From NCBI GenBank assembly GCA_958510875.1, contig OY294069.1:180961112-181025111 (forward strand): a DNA stretch of 64,000 nt, given 5' to 3'. Under the pieces are notes generated by a model. It searched no databases, was not told the DNA's origin, and saw nothing but the letters and a program-made list of their open reading frames with translations. Shown piece after piece: positions 25,211 to 37,793 of this stretch (the first letter of the stretch is position 1; each line of letters starts with the position of its first letter). Source of the DNA: Endomychus coccineus (taxonomy: Eukaryota > Arthropoda > Insecta > Coleoptera > Endomychidae). Both the position numbers and the translations under genes were made by a program.

Positions 25211-25892
25211 GACATTGCCATTTGCCAGTCATTCATTAAACAATAAATCGGTTTTTCCATGAATATGTTGTTGAATTTATCAGATTGATAGACATATTGC
25301 CAATCACACAATAATATCAATGGTAGATGAAGCAGTACCACTAAGTTTGATAATTATTGTACTTGCCTATAGGGATAATTTTCGTCAATCATTAAATTTT
25401 GTTGAAAGTTGAATAGTTTTGTATAAAAATTGTATGAAACTGCTTTGGCTTATACGAATAGATACTTACCTGAAACATTTCTCAGCCAGTGCTAACCGTG
25501 CCGCTCTCATGGAAAAAAATACTAAGTAATAAGTATTTATATTAAATCTACTAAGGCTTACACTTCCTATAGGTACTTCCTTAAAACCACAAAAACTAAA
25601 TTTCAATCTGTTGATAGATTCATTTCTACTAAGTTTTATATTCAATTCCAAACATTTACCTTCAAAATTGTAAATTACTAATCTTATTCCTGATTTGAGA
25701 AAAGTTGCTACAAGTCTGACCAATATACATCGCATTGCACTTCTCAAAATCGAGTCAGTAGATTTCAGAATTTTTCAAACTAACATCAAGACTTTCTCGA
25801 TGATCCGATAAGCAACTTATGTAAAATGATTTACATTAATAATGAAATACATATTCGAATTTGAATTCGAAAAATAACAGTCACCAAAAAAT
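25211..25892. other. Intergenic sequence, nothing recognised
   Basis: AT-rich; a 93-codon minus-strand ORF at 25466-25747 has no recognisable domain. Confidence 0.35.
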
Positions 25893-27420
25893 CCATACTC
25901 AATATTTGTCTCATCAGCATAAACATTTTAGCCGTGTATTAGTAATTGTTTTTGAGATGTTAATTTCCAAGATCCATAACCTACTGAGATCCCATAGAAC
26001 AAGTTCCAGTTACATGACCCTCGACCCTGACTGATTTTTCGGATTTTCCCAAATTTCATAAGGGCAAGTATGGAAAAATTGTGAAATTGGTCGATCTCAT
26101 TGATACCGCTATAAAGCCGTCATGATACACTTTTATGGATGAGAAATTCGATTCTACCATTTGTTTTTCCCTCAGACGCTAATGCAACATTTTGCAACAT
26201 TCCGAAATCCTGAATTTTGGCCATCCCTTAGATAACATGACTAATTCGCCCGAAATTGGCAAATTTCATAAGGGGTAAATTTTTCGGATTTTCCCAAATT
26301 TCATAAGGGGTGTATGGAAAAATAGTGAAATTGGTCGATCTCATCGATATCGCTATAAAGCCGTCATAATACACTTTCATCGATGACAAATTCGATTCTA
26401 CCATACTCAATATTTGTCTCATCAGCATAAACATTTTAGCCGTGTATTAGTAATTGTTTTTGAGATGTTAATTTCCAAGATCCATAACCTACTGAGATCC
26501 CATAGAACAAGTTCCAGTTACATGACCCTCGACCCTGACTGATTTTTCGGATTTTCCCAAATTTCATAAGGGCAAGTATGGAAAAATTGTGAAATTGGTC
26601 GATCTCATTGATACCGCTATAAAGCCGTCATGATACACTTTTATGGATGAGAAATTCGATTCTACCATTTGTTTTTCCCTCAGACGCTAATGCAACATTT
26701 TGCAACATTCCGAAATCCTGAATTTTGGCCATCCCTTAGATAACATGACTAATTCGCCCGAAATTGGCAAATTTCATAAGGGGTAAATTTTTCGGATTTT
26801 CCCAAATTTCATAAGGGGTGTATGGAAAAATAGTGAAATTGGTCGATCTCATCGATATCGCTATAAAGCCGTCATAATACACTTTCATCGATGACAAATT
26901 CGATTCTACCATAGTTTTTCCTTCAGACGCTATTGCAACATTTTGCAGCGTTCCAAAACCCTGCATTTTGGTCATCCCTTAGATAAATACGCTATAAAAT
27001 CTTTTAACATGACTAATTCGCCCGAAATTGGCAAATTTCATAAGGGGTAAGTATGGAAAAATAATGAAATTACTAATTAAATTCACCCGAAATTGGTATC
27101 GACAACCTTCTGAGATCCCACAGAACAAGTTCCATCAGTTACATGATCCTCTCTAATTTTTCGCATTTCCCCAAATTTCGTAAGGGGTAAGTATGGAAAA
27201 ATAGTGAAATTGGTCGAGCTCATCGATTCCGCTATAAAGCTGTCATTATACACTTTCATGGATGATAAATTCGATTCTACTATTAGTTCTTCCCTCAGAC
27301 GCGAATGCAACATTTTGCAGCGTTCCGAAACCCTGAATTTAGTTCAACCCTTAAATAAATACATAATAAATCACTTTTAAATTGATTAATGCACCCAAAA
27401 TTGGTATCGACAACCTTCAA
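25893..27420 (+). repeat. Satellite-like array with a 508-bp tandem duplication
   Basis: Unit 1 (25893-26400) and unit 2 (26401-26908) are adjacent and look identical by eye. Each contains two sub-copies of a core running AAATTTCATAAGGG, TATGGAAAAATWGTGAAATTGG, TCGATCTCATYGAT, CGCTATAAAGCCGTCAT, AAATTCGATTCTACCA. A further, more diverged copy lies at about 27000-27330. ORFs across the array are by-products of the repeat. A single reversed copy lies at 13325-13600. Confidence 0.8.
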
Positions 27421-27862
27421 TAGTTATTCCCAGATAATTTTTATTTCTTGTTCTCCTATAGATAACGCTATGTGTTTTGTTGACATTTAGTGAAAGCTGG
27501 TTTATTTCTAACCAATAATTCATTCTATCAAGCAGTAGTATCGTTTGCTTCCTGGTTTCACACCAGCTCTCCTCCGTGCACAAAACAACAGTGTTGTCTG
27601 CATTTGAAATGCAGGATTTGACAATGTCGTTAACGTACACCGACGAAAAACGGGGGCCAAGGATTGTACCTTATGGTACACTCGTTGTCAGATATCTTGC
27701 CTCATTCTCTCTACCCAATATTTTAATCACATGCTTTATATCCCGCAAGTAGTCCTCTATCAGTGCAAAAGCCTGGCCCCTGATGCCCAATTTGTGTAGT
27801 TTTGCTAATAAAATTCTATGGTCGACTGTATCAAAAGACCGATAGGTCTGGAAATGTGACAA
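27410..27862 (-). pseudogene. LINE reverse transcriptase fragment
   Basis: One minus-strand frame: FDTVDHRILLAKLHKLGIRG, YLTTSVP, stop (TAA at 27671-27673 in place of CAA of the PQG box), GTILGPRFSSVYVNDIVKS, then NADNTVVLC where the YADD box should be, and WLEINQLSLNVNKTH. The catalytic motif is altered and there is one stop, so this copy is dead. It abuts the satellite array. Confidence 0.7.
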
Positions 27863-28527
27863 TTGCCTTATTATTTTTATTTATGATTGAGCAGATGTAA
27901 TTTGTAAAGTGTGCAATAAAGTCTTTGTACTTCTAGTTTTTATGGAACCAAATTGTTTTTATTAAGTAATTTAACTACTAATTATTCAAAAGCTTTACAT
28001 ATCTACATGCCGGGTTTTTGAGACTACAAAAAAGAATGTATTGTTATAATTTCATTTCCTAAACAATAAAAATGATAAAAATTAGAACTTACCGAACATT
28101 GAAAATCAGAAAAGATTAATAAAAAGATATTATATGGAATTAAAAAACAATATTAAAAGTTAAATACTAGTTAGTATAATGTAATAAATAATGTGAAACA
28201 TAATAAACAACAATGTAATTAGAATTAGAAATGTAAAACAAGAACTTCAGTGAAAGTGAATAAACGTACAGTGTTACGAAGACAGAAATCATAATTAAAA
28301 TGATTACAAAAACTATCATGAGATAGCAGAAACTATTGAAAAATGTTATAGATATAAGTTAGGATTAGTAAATTTGAGTTATATAATGTTAAAGAAATGT
28401 TATTGATATATTATATTATGTATTAGTTTTTAAGAATGAAAACTGTCAAATTTATAATAATTATTGGAATAATCATATTAATAATAACCTAATCATAGGT
28501 TATCTTATACCAAAGTGTGTGGAAAAA
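27863..28527. other. AT-rich sequence upstream of the LTR-like repeat
   Basis: Very AT-rich, no ORF. Its last bases (GTGTGTGGAAAAA, 28515-28527) could be a polypurine tract if the following repeat is a 3' LTR. Confidence 0.35.
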
Positions 28528-29236
28528 TGTAGGCAATATTAATTTAAAAAGAAGGAATCATCATCATTTAAAATAAGTTGAAAGAATTTATACTTTATAG
28601 AATACTAAATTCTGATTGGTCCAGGCGATTTTATAAACGTCAGACGAGTAACAATGTAATACTTATCTCAGTTTTGCAACAATCATCAAAGCATTATTGA
28701 TAGGTAAAGAAAGCACCTGATAGGTTGAATATGTCATCAAGTAGCATCGGTTTTGAAGGCCTATAAAAGGCATCTGAAGACAAGCCAAGTCAGTTAGCCA
28801 TCAACATCTGAGGAGTCAAGGTACTCAAGCAACTCATAAAGTTTTCATAACCTTAGTTTATTGGATAAACATCGGTGAACCCAAGTGTTCCAGTAGCTTC
28901 GTAAGGTTGAAAGTAACCGAAGCAAATAAATAATTTCTACAAGTCAAGTAGTATTCCAAGTCTCCGAACAAAGTTTAAAGGTTACAATAACCTACAATTC
29001 ATAAGTAACATCGAACGATAGCCAGCCTTCGATAAAGTTCCAAACATCATTAAAAAGTTTTGTATCTTTAATAAAAATAATAAAACTAAGTTAACAATTT
29101 TCGACAGTTCCTGATTTCAAAAGAAGTAACCATAGTTTACCTGTGTTTATTGTGAATAGCAGAGAAATTGTGTACCTACGGTTAAAGTGAATTAATAAAT
29201 TAATAAGAAGATCAAGCCAAGTGAACATTGCCTACA
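28528..29236 (+). repeat. Probable LTR of an LTR retrotransposon
   Basis: 709 bp bounded by TGTAGGCAAT (28528-28537) and its exact complement ATTGCCTACA (29227-29236), i.e. TG...CA ends with a 10-bp inverted terminal match. Inside are a TATA box with a correctly spaced initiator and AATAAA-like signals near 28925 and 29070. A purine-rich stretch precedes it. No target duplication and no second LTR were found. A host promoter with a non-coding first exon ending at a GTAAGT near 29270 is an alternative. Confidence 0.45.
28762..28796 (+). promoter_or_regulatory. TATA box plus initiator
   Basis: TATAAAA at 28762-28768 and TCAGTTA at 28790-28796, with the initiator A 30 nt downstream of the first T of the TATA box. 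This is the classical arthropod core-promoter spacing. Confidence 0.6.
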
Positions 29237-31694
29237 TTTTAAAACATATTCTTGGATATAAACTAAACGTAAGTTTATTTATTATTTCTCCATTGTATTA
29301 TTATCTGTCTGTAAATCTGAAAGAAAGATTGTAGATTATAACTTTGTAAACAAAGATAAATAGTAAATAATTTTGAGGTTGGATCATAGATCTATTTGAA
29401 CATAACATTGTAAAAATTGATACCCGAGATAAATTAGAGTCATAGAAATTTAAATATTAAAAGTTTTAACAATCAAAGAACATTGTGTTTAATTTCATAT
29501 ATAATTCAATATGAAAATAAAAAGGTAAAAATTTATTATTCAATTCAAAACAAACATAAGATTCAAAATAAATAAAATACAATAAGAAAGCTAGCCGGTA
29601 GAATTCGAATCATTGAAAGAATCAAATTAATCAAATAATTCATAATAAATAATAAGCTAAAAAGACCTTTTCTTAATAATTGTCACCACAACGTGGGCCA
29701 AATAAATTATTAACAGGTTTTCTTAATAGTATATTAACAGGCCTTTCAAAATAATGAGTGTAGTGCATGATGCAAAAATTTTGAATTTGTGTATCTATTT
29801 TAGTTTTCGTAGAATATCGGCGCCCTAGGAACTCCTGCGCTTGGGTCGGCCGGACCCGTCGCTGCCCTACGCCCCATCCTAGTTTGCGACGATGCAACCC
29901 TCCATCGAAGTCGACAATTTCAACGATTACAAAGATTTATTGTGCGAATGTACGTAATACGTATTTTGCAATAAAATCGATTGCATGAATTTTTTTGTCG
30001 TATGATGTCAGAACGGGTCCGCAAGCTATGCGATGCGATAGATTCTGAGCATGCAAATCATCCAAACTAATTGCTGGACTTACATTTTTTTTCTCGTTCT
30101 CTGTGAACAAGAATTGAACCAGCGTTTTAAAGTGAGTGGTAGAGAAACGTTCAATTGCTCCACTGTAGTGCGTGTCGCGGTTATTACTATTATAAAAAGC
30201 AGTGCTGCATTCCGCCGATTCGGTTCGAACCAATCACGTGTGTACCCGCCAAAGGTGATCAGCGTGGCACGATCATCCTTTTTCCAGTGGCGGCGTCATG
30301 AAAGAGCGCGATGTAAATAAAATACACGAAACAACTGAACAATATTTACCCATATATCCTACTAGAGAGTTAGATGTAGAATTTTGACGTGACCCTGGCC
30401 TTCTACACTACTCGAAGCGAGTTCTATTCAACTTTTATCAGACTTTGAATAACATTCAAAATTGCATTAACATTAATAATAATTTGTAAATTTATTGTTC
30501 TCGCATGACATTTTAGATCGCCGTTAATTCTTTTCAAATAGTTGGAATTTGGCTCCAGACTCTAATATAACAATTATTAAGACGGAGTGAGGCTTAGCCA
30601 ATCTTCTTCCTACCAGACTCCATTTTTTTTATCGAACAGCGAAGTTGTATAACTCTTTATCAAGTGACGGCTTTCCCTGCCTCCAAACCTTCAAGAAAAA
30701 TACGAATGCCTATCTCCTTTCCCTACACTTCACTGCTGGCTGACACGATGTTCCTCGAACATGATAGGTTTCTCTCTCGTGTAGTCAAAGTATTAAAAAA
30801 AAAGAAACAATGCGCAGGTGTAGAGTAGCAGGAGAAGTAGCTGTGACGTACTATGGTGAGGTTTGTAAACAGACCGTTGATAATAACGTGAATTTTTGTT
30901 TTAAATTTCTACAAAAGACCTTGTTGTTCGTTTGGTGGCAAAAGTGACATTGAGGCAATGAATCCTACTAAAGCTATGACGTTTTATCGTTTTCATAGAA
31001 GTCACACAGTCTCGCTTTAAGGCAAACATCACTATGCAAGTTCGCTACAAAACGCTCGAATTTGCTTGCAACATTTTCCACCGTCGAATTCTAAAAGAAA
31101 CGGTTTGGATGCACACACTTCAACATACCGATTCCATCAAGACGTTTTTGAGAATTTGTTGGTGCCATTAGAGTGGACTTCACGATGCTCTCGATTCTTT
31201 AATATTCAAATACAGACTTAGTGCTGACATCTTAGGTGGAAAATAAAAAATAAATTCCAGATCTCTTTTCTACTCAAACTAACGGAACCACTTTGAGTGG
31301 TCAATATTTCTCAAAACTTGTAAACGAAGTAACTGCACAAGAATTTGTTGAATGTTGAACTGGATTCACTTGCATACGATGGTTTAGAAAATGCTGGTTT
31401 TATATCCCTTGAGTTAATCATTTGTGTGGGGGTGTGCTAACAAATTCATCTGAGGAAACCACGGGCATATGGACAACTTGAATCTATTTTCATTTCTATA
31501 ATTTCTGATATGTTGCTTGTAACGGAAAATTATTTAGAAAACTGTTGATAATGCCCACTAACGTAAACTGTAACGATAAAATAAAGAACGTTTCTTCCAA
31601 TCCAGAATGTATTTTAGAATTAAGCATTTAAACGGGGCTTTACAAGGTACATCTCGAAAAAGGGAATTCAGAAAGATAATAGAATGGAATAGTA
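29237..31694. other. Intergenic sequence, no gene recognised
   Basis: 29673-29897 (-) is an unidentified frame with a GC-rich start. 29937-30320 is a CpG-richer stretch with overlapping ORFs and a CAGTGGCGGCG word near 30284, like the hAT termini elsewhere, with no partner found. 30331-31694 has no ORF of note. Confidence 0.35.
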
Positions 31695-31795
31695 CAGATG
31701 GTACTTGTGTTTACCGAATTAGTATCACGTTTTATGTGAATCATCTTCAGGATAGATCTTTTATAATAATTGGTTATAATCAAAACGATATAAGC
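31695..31795 (-). pseudogene. Penelope GIY-YIG region fragment
   Basis: Minus strand reads TNYYKRSILKMIHIKRDTN then SVN, matching the C-terminal end of the Penelope ORF at 54974-56908. About 30 codons, nothing else of the element beside it. Confidence 0.65.
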
Positions 31796-32547
31796 TAGGG
31801 CTTCTGATTTGTTCTTAGTTTATAAGTGGTATAGATAGCATGGTGATAGAGGTGATCACATAATAAGATGCTAATGGTTTATGGCTACTCGACTATCCGT
31901 CGTGATGTAGATTAGCGATTTGCTCATTGTTGTATGCTAACTTGATTTGGACGTAGTAAAATTGATGGTTAATGAAGCTTGAATAATTTATTTCCATGGT
32001 ACCTTGTCGTGTTGTAATAAACAATTGAAAATAATGGCTGATCAAATTATTTATTAGTTTCATACGTTGTGTTGTGTTAATTTCATATTTTTGTTATATT
32101 TTAACAACTCTTCTAACAAAGGTTAGCTATAACTTCACGCTCATATTCATTTTTGTTATAAAATGTTCGAAGCTGTATCTGTACGCTACTGATTGGCACT
32201 CCCATCCGAACACATCACTGTTTTTTTATGTCAAATTGTTTTTATAGTGAGCCAGTTTTATTCCCCGTTTGGCTGTGCTCTTCTAAAAACCAAAACGAAT
32301 CGAAAATAACATACAAAGACAATAGACAAGAAATTATAAATCATATTGTTTTAAGATGATTTTATTATTAAAACGTTTGCAGGAACACAATAATTAATCA
32401 TTTGTATCATATTAAAATCGTCCGTGTGGTAGTTTATTACCAAAGGACCTAGCTATTATCTTTCTTAAATTATTTCTAGACAGACAGACTTAATTTATGT
32501 ACCATTGACGTAATAAATTATTTATTTGTAGCTGTTAGCTGTCCGTG
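31796..32547. other. Region downstream of TTC8, nothing recognised
   Basis: AT-rich 3' flank of the minus-strand TTC8 gene. I looked for a further C-terminal exon of TTC8 and saw none. Confidence 0.35.
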
Positions 32548-35500
32548 TTATTTGTTTTGCAGGAATTCCAAATTAGCATTTGGTTCTGTCAAGTCTGGAT
32601 CTAATCCCTTTGCAGAGGTAAAATAGGCTTTGGCTAAATTGGTTCTGCCCATTTTGTGATGCAGAACTGCTATATTGTTGAATGCCGAGGCGTGTGTGGA
32701 ATCTGACGATAAGCATAAGTTGAGACACTGCATAGCCAACTCCATATCGCCGGCTGCCTAAAAAATGAACAAAACTGAAATTTGTTTTCAAAATAAAGTT
32801 TCAAGAATTGGCCAGATGTTCTTCAGCGAAAGAATCTGATAAGTGGAGACCGGATTTGTATGTATCAAATTCGTGTTCAGCGACGTATCAATAAGGGTTT
32901 TTTTAAGGAAGATATTTTAAGTTAATTCCATCACGTATACAATATAGGTATACTAATAATTCTATTAATTTGATTGTAATCAAATAGGTAATAAATGTAG
33001 ATCTTAGATCTATTTAGTGTAGATTCATGTTAAATTAGAGCAAACAAAATATTTATTAACTTCACAGTGTCACCAAGATTAGGATGTCTGTCATGGGTAT
33101 ATCGGAATTTGGAAACGATAATAGATACAGTACGTAAAAAATAATCCGCACATTTAGAGGATTATTTTTATTTTATACAAACCAAACACATTTCTAATTA
33201 AAATTCCACTCATAGGAAGCGACAACGAATTATAAAAAGGCTCCAGAGGCTGAAATTTAGAACTCAAAATTGTATTCCTATTATAGATCAATTCGCTACC
33301 TCTTTAAGTCAGAAGCTTCCCGCATATTCATTAATTCATTCATTCTAACTTTAGATTTCTACATCAGTTGTAAAATTTGTCTCCCAATGAAATTGAAGCT
33401 CACGCACTAAAACTTGTTAGATTGTATAACAATGATTTAGATGAGATGTTGAATTTTTCAGTACTGTATTTTTCTTTCTACACTCCCTAAAGGTTGAACA
33501 ACATGAAAATAACGTATTACACAATACTGTGACGTCATTTCTTTCATCCCGTGAACAGGGTATGTGTAATGTTGAATTTCCAAACTCACGATCGCAGTAT
33601 GTGATAAGTTATACCAAACTTCAGCCTTAATGAGTGGATCAGTGGCCAGATCGAGAGCTCGCTGAAAACAGGCTAGGGTCAGGTCCAGCTGCTGAGCATA
33701 GAGACAACACAGACCCAAGTTGTTATATAATTCTGCAGAATGTGCACCCATCGCCAAAACCCGTCTGTAAACAATTTCAACTGTGTAAGTAGGATTAGTC
33801 AGCATGTATACAATATAGACTGTTACAAACATTTCCATGAAGCTTAGCATTTGCGGTTGTATAGAGTACATAGAGCAAATGACAGTTGCAATCTTCGTAT
33901 ATTATATATGTTTTCATCCAACACATTCATCAACTTTCCAAATAATTACCTATAATATCTAAGAGCTAATTCAGGTTGATTATTATAGAAATGGTACATC
34001 CCTATACAAGCTATAGATTCTGTGTTCATAGCATCTTCGATAACTACGCATCTGTAATATTTCACTGACATAGAAGCATCGTTTAAGGCTTCATATAAAC
34101 GAGCCAGTTCGGTCATAATAGAAACGTCGTTAGGCAAAATCTCCAGTCCTGCTTTACAGATGTCTATGGCCGATAGCGGTTGATCTTGAAAAAAAAAAAG
34201 TAGTATAAGGAGACCAGGAGGTATTTGAAATAATAGTTTTATCAACAATACATGATAATTTATGAAGAAAGGGAGATTCAATGCTCCCGGAACGTGCAGC
34301 ATCTTCGTTTCTTCATTGTGTCTAATGCAATGAACGGAAGATGGTGAGAGTTTCCAACCGTCTAGTCTTCAAATTAGAAGTTTTGGTAGATGAAGCATAC
34401 CTGAACTCAGTAATAAAACCGTCCAGGAAGCTCGTAGAGTTCTGGATTCTTTTGTTTTTTAGGAATCTAGCTAAATTATTTTACTTCTAATAAACCGTCG
34501 GTGAAGCATAATATGCAATATCAAACACTGAAAATGGATTGATCTATCTTCTGAAATCCGAATTCCAGCAGGAAAATTATCATTCTTACGAGTTTTTAGA
34601 AATGTGCCAACATAACCGAATAATAGAGTACTTTTAAATTGTCCGTTTCTCTACTAACCTAACCTTATGTAAATTCTGATCAATCTAATGAACGTCTCCA
34701 CATGGTGTTGTTGTTTCAGGGCACTTCTCAACTGTTGTTCAGCCTCTCTGACCAAATTCAAATTGACGTAACATTTAGCCAATTGCACTTTCCACCACCA
34801 ATCTTTGAATTCGCAATTTTGAGTAGCTTGAACCGCAAGTTCCATCGCGTTTCTCACATCTCCCTCGTGGTAGAACAAATATTCGAATAAAGGTTTAGCG
34901 AGACAAGGGTTCTTCGCATATTTAGATATGTTCAATCGAGATACTTGAATGAACGGACCTTCTTTTTGAGACAACATGGCCGCCGTACCGATCCTGATGG
35001 CTCTGGCTGATTGACCGGTAACAGGACGAGCGGTTCTCAATCGATCCAGACTCGAGCCCGGTCGATTTTGCGTTCCCGGACGGACTACACCAGACATGGG
35101 ACGTCCGGTGGAGGTCCTTGGTCTCGAACTGAAACAAGTCGGAATGATTATATACTACTGAAAGAAACAATTCTTCATGTTTTCTTCAATACAACAGTCA
35201 ATTGTTTTTGAGGACTGAAGAAAAGACAATACTGTTGCTATGAAAGGATAAATATTCTCTGAAGAACGCCCATTGCTCCTGATACCAGTTAACTAAATGA
35301 GCAATATACTTATCTTTACACAGAACTTCCATACCCAACTTGGAAACGAAGAATAGTGGAGACAGGGGGGAGGCCATCCTGTTAGGATATACAGGCTGAG
35401 CAAATTTGTATGTATGTATAGGGTAACTATAGGAGATTCAAAAATGGAAGTCACATTCTCAATCTCTTTTTTTGAGACAAATTCATTGACGGAAACAAAA

Positions 35501-37747
35501 ATTTGTTATCGTCTTTTGTTTTCGAGTCATAAGCAAAAGTTCGATTTTTGACTTTTAGGCACATGTGACTATCCTGGTAGTTTGTGAAGTTAGGAGAAAA
35601 AAAAGACGTGTGGCACTCGGGGACTGCCGCGGTAAAGCTATTGCATAGCATTTTTCTCAACTTATGCAATTATAATTATTTATTTATTTTTAATTTATGC
35701 AGTATTTTTTTTTCTTTGATATTAATTCAAGTTACACTTTTTGAGCGTGGTGACTGATAAGAAAACAAATTTTTTCTTTTATTGGATAGATGAGAAGTTA
35801 ATATCGTTTAAATATTTTAACTATCTTACAATACATGTAGGTTATTCAGGAATTTGTTATCATTGAAACTATAGGTTCATGGTAACTGGAATAAGAGACA
35901 TAAGTTTGAGACTTGATATCCTCTAAATATCTGGAAAATACCGCGTCAATGGTGGACTCTTGTGGATCATTATTCATTTTCAAATTCAATTTTTCCGAAA
36001 GAAAAGTTGTCAACCGCTCTGATTTTTTATCAGCGAAGTTGATGTTGAAATCGCCAGCCCAGATAAGTGGAAATTTATTACCATTTGTACCAAGTATTTA
36101 CGACCCTTCTTCAGTGTACTCCAGTAAAGTGCGATGAATAAAATGCTCTACCTCGTCCAATTTTGGATTCGGAGAAATGTAAATTGCTACCATGACTATG
36201 TGTAGGCCATTTCTAAGTTTGCATAAGCACGCAAAAATATCTCCAACAAATGAGCGCCTAACATTAACATCGCTAACGTGTGCAATATTCATTTCAATAT
36301 TCGGAGTCATAATGTTAGTTACATTATTATTATTTTGGTAAATAGCTACCTCACCTTTTGGAACAGTATCTCGTTTGAATTGAACAATACAATTGAAATT
36401 AGGTATTTCAATCGGATTATCATGCGCCATGCAAGTTTCGGTAAGAAGTAACACATTTGTTTGTCTCGTAACTGAATCTTGTAAATCGTATTTGTGACTA
36501 ATTAAAAATTATCTTGGTCAAGGGTGGTTGTGGAATGTAAAACGAAATGTTAACTTTGAACTTTTTACAAAGCAATAGCCACAAATTGATTAATTTTCGA
36601 TAAATCGAATGACGTTCACGTGAGGGGCGCGTAGCTCGCGAGTTAGAGAAGTGCAAATCTTCGGAACATATAACGTGTTTGCGGTTTTCACTACATGTCG
36701 TTAGTTTATGAACGGGGCCAACTAAAGAGCATAGTCTCGGGCCCCAAAATGTCGATTAAATAGGAAAATTTAATTAAAATAGAAATAGGTACTCTCAGGT
36801 CTCAGCTACGCACGTCTAACGTATAAACTCTAACTGACGCGTAGCGAGCTCCTAGAGGCTCGTTCGTAGCTGATTACATAGGACGTCTGGCGTTCATGCA
36901 ATTGTGTTTTTAGATAATTCGAACCTTCTAATTTCGATAGACCACGTGAAAATCCCGGAGTCTAAAGCGCTAGAGTGTTATAACATTCGTATAAAATATA
37001 AAAATTTCTCACTTTTAGAAACTTCAAATCAATTAATTAATTTGACACATGTTAGGTGTTTAGGTCTTAGGTTTTTTCGTTACGGAATTTCTTGATTCGG
37101 TCGCCGCACTCAAAGCCCGCGATAAAAGCTATATGCAATAGCTTAATAACTTCCACATTCTGTACAATCCAGTGGCGTCAAGGAAATTTGAAAAAAGGTG
37201 CAACTTCGAGCTATGGCCTAAAATGGCCATTTTATTATATCAAATGATGTACCTACATTTACTTCACTAACAACATTTGCTTCTATTTCAGTATCGTGCT
37301 AGCCCAAATTAAAAATACTAACACATTTCGTATCATTGATTTTGTAGAAAAATAATATCTATCGGCAAAAGTTTCGAATCGGATCATTTGTCCTTTTTTG
37401 TGTTGAGCAGTCTATTTTGTAAATTTAATAATCGGGTTCGATTTGAAGTGAATGAAAACTATATTCGATACGTGCCTTAATGCTGCAGATGTTGAAGGGA
37501 CTGCCGTTTTGAGTGAGGTACCCGGTCTGGGAGCTGTAGCTATGACGGTGGTGTCGAAAAAATCCGTCTCAGCAATTTCTTCCGTTTCGATATCGTCCAC
37601 GTAGATTCTTTGAGTCATTGCTCTCATTTTCAAGCACCACGCCGCTTGATCCAGAGGTTGTTTTTCTAAAATACCAGTACACGTTTCTACACATTTATCG
37701 TATCGTCTCCTACGGAACAAACTTAAAGCCAGATACATGGAATCCAT
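32548..37747 (-). CDS. TTC8: TTC8/BBS8 orthologue, BBSome TPR subunit (5 exons)
   Basis: Subunit of the BBSome coat, which carries membrane proteins into and out of cilia. Exons: 37747-37476, 35128-34659, 34184-33950, 33764-33590, 32757-32548; joined length 1362 nt, 453 residues, all phases consistent. Recognised by an N-terminal TPR-like FRRRRYDKCVETC, the PRPGTSLK signature (73-80), the GRPMSGVVRPGT and IRIGTAAML stretch, DWWWKVQLAK (~200-209), and TPR repeats with IACIGMYHFYNNQPELALRY and YNNLGLCC. The start is the ATG at 37747 (MDSMYLAL), aligned with the family's N-terminus. Three introns are GT-AG; the first needs a GC donor (AAG|GCACGT at 37476/37475), since the nearby CAC|GTATCG would break the frame. 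The protein stops ~35 residues earlier than in vertebrates. Intron 1 (2.3 kb) is full of transposon remnants. Confidence 0.9.
35846..36490 (-). pseudogene. EEP endonuclease remnant, Helentron-like
   Basis: Lies in TTC8 intron 1 on the same strand. Reads VLLLTETCMAHDN, GDIFACLCKLRNG, VAIYISPNPKLDE, then past one in-frame stop AGDFNINFADKKS, STIDAVFSRYLED and YSSYHEPIVSM. This is the order of an endonuclease/exonuclease/phosphatase fold: ETW-type block, GDFN block, terminal SxH-type block. A few residues are deleted around STIDAV. I link it to the C-terminal endonuclease of Helentron-type PIF1 helicases from memory of that family; no helicase is present here. Confidence 0.6.
36628..37145 (+). 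repeat. Left arm of inverted repeat flanking TTC8 exon 1
   Basis: Matches the complement of 38453-39004 with roughly 90% or more identity by eye. Landmarks: GCGTAGCTCGCGAGTTAGA, TCGGGCCCCAAAATGTCGA, CTCAGCTACGCACGTCTAACG, CCACGTGAAAATCCCGGAGTC, CGATAAAAGC. This arm lacks two short segments present in the other arm. It ends just before an orphan CAGTGGCGTCAAGG at about 37163. Confidence 0.8.
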
Positions 37748-37780
37748 GATTAACTGTAGGTTTTGTTGCAATAGTTTTTA

Positions 37781-37793
37781 GTATCATAGCAAC
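37781..37793 (-). promoter_or_regulatory. X-box-like RFX site upstream of TTC8
   Basis: On the TTC8 strand, GTTGCTATGATAC lies about 35-46 nt upstream of the start codon. It fits the X-box GTHNYYATRRNAAC except for one missing base in the right half. X-boxes bound by RFX/DAF-19 factors commonly control BBS genes, so the position is suggestive. The match is imperfect. Confidence 0.4.

Noticed and set aside
26228..27313. Three similar minus-strand ORFs in the 26-27 kb region
   Set aside because: They are products of the satellite repeat, restarted in each unit; no domain.
28523..29241. Target duplication around the LTR-like repeat
   Set aside because: Flanks are AAAAA and TTTTA, complementary-looking but not direct copies.
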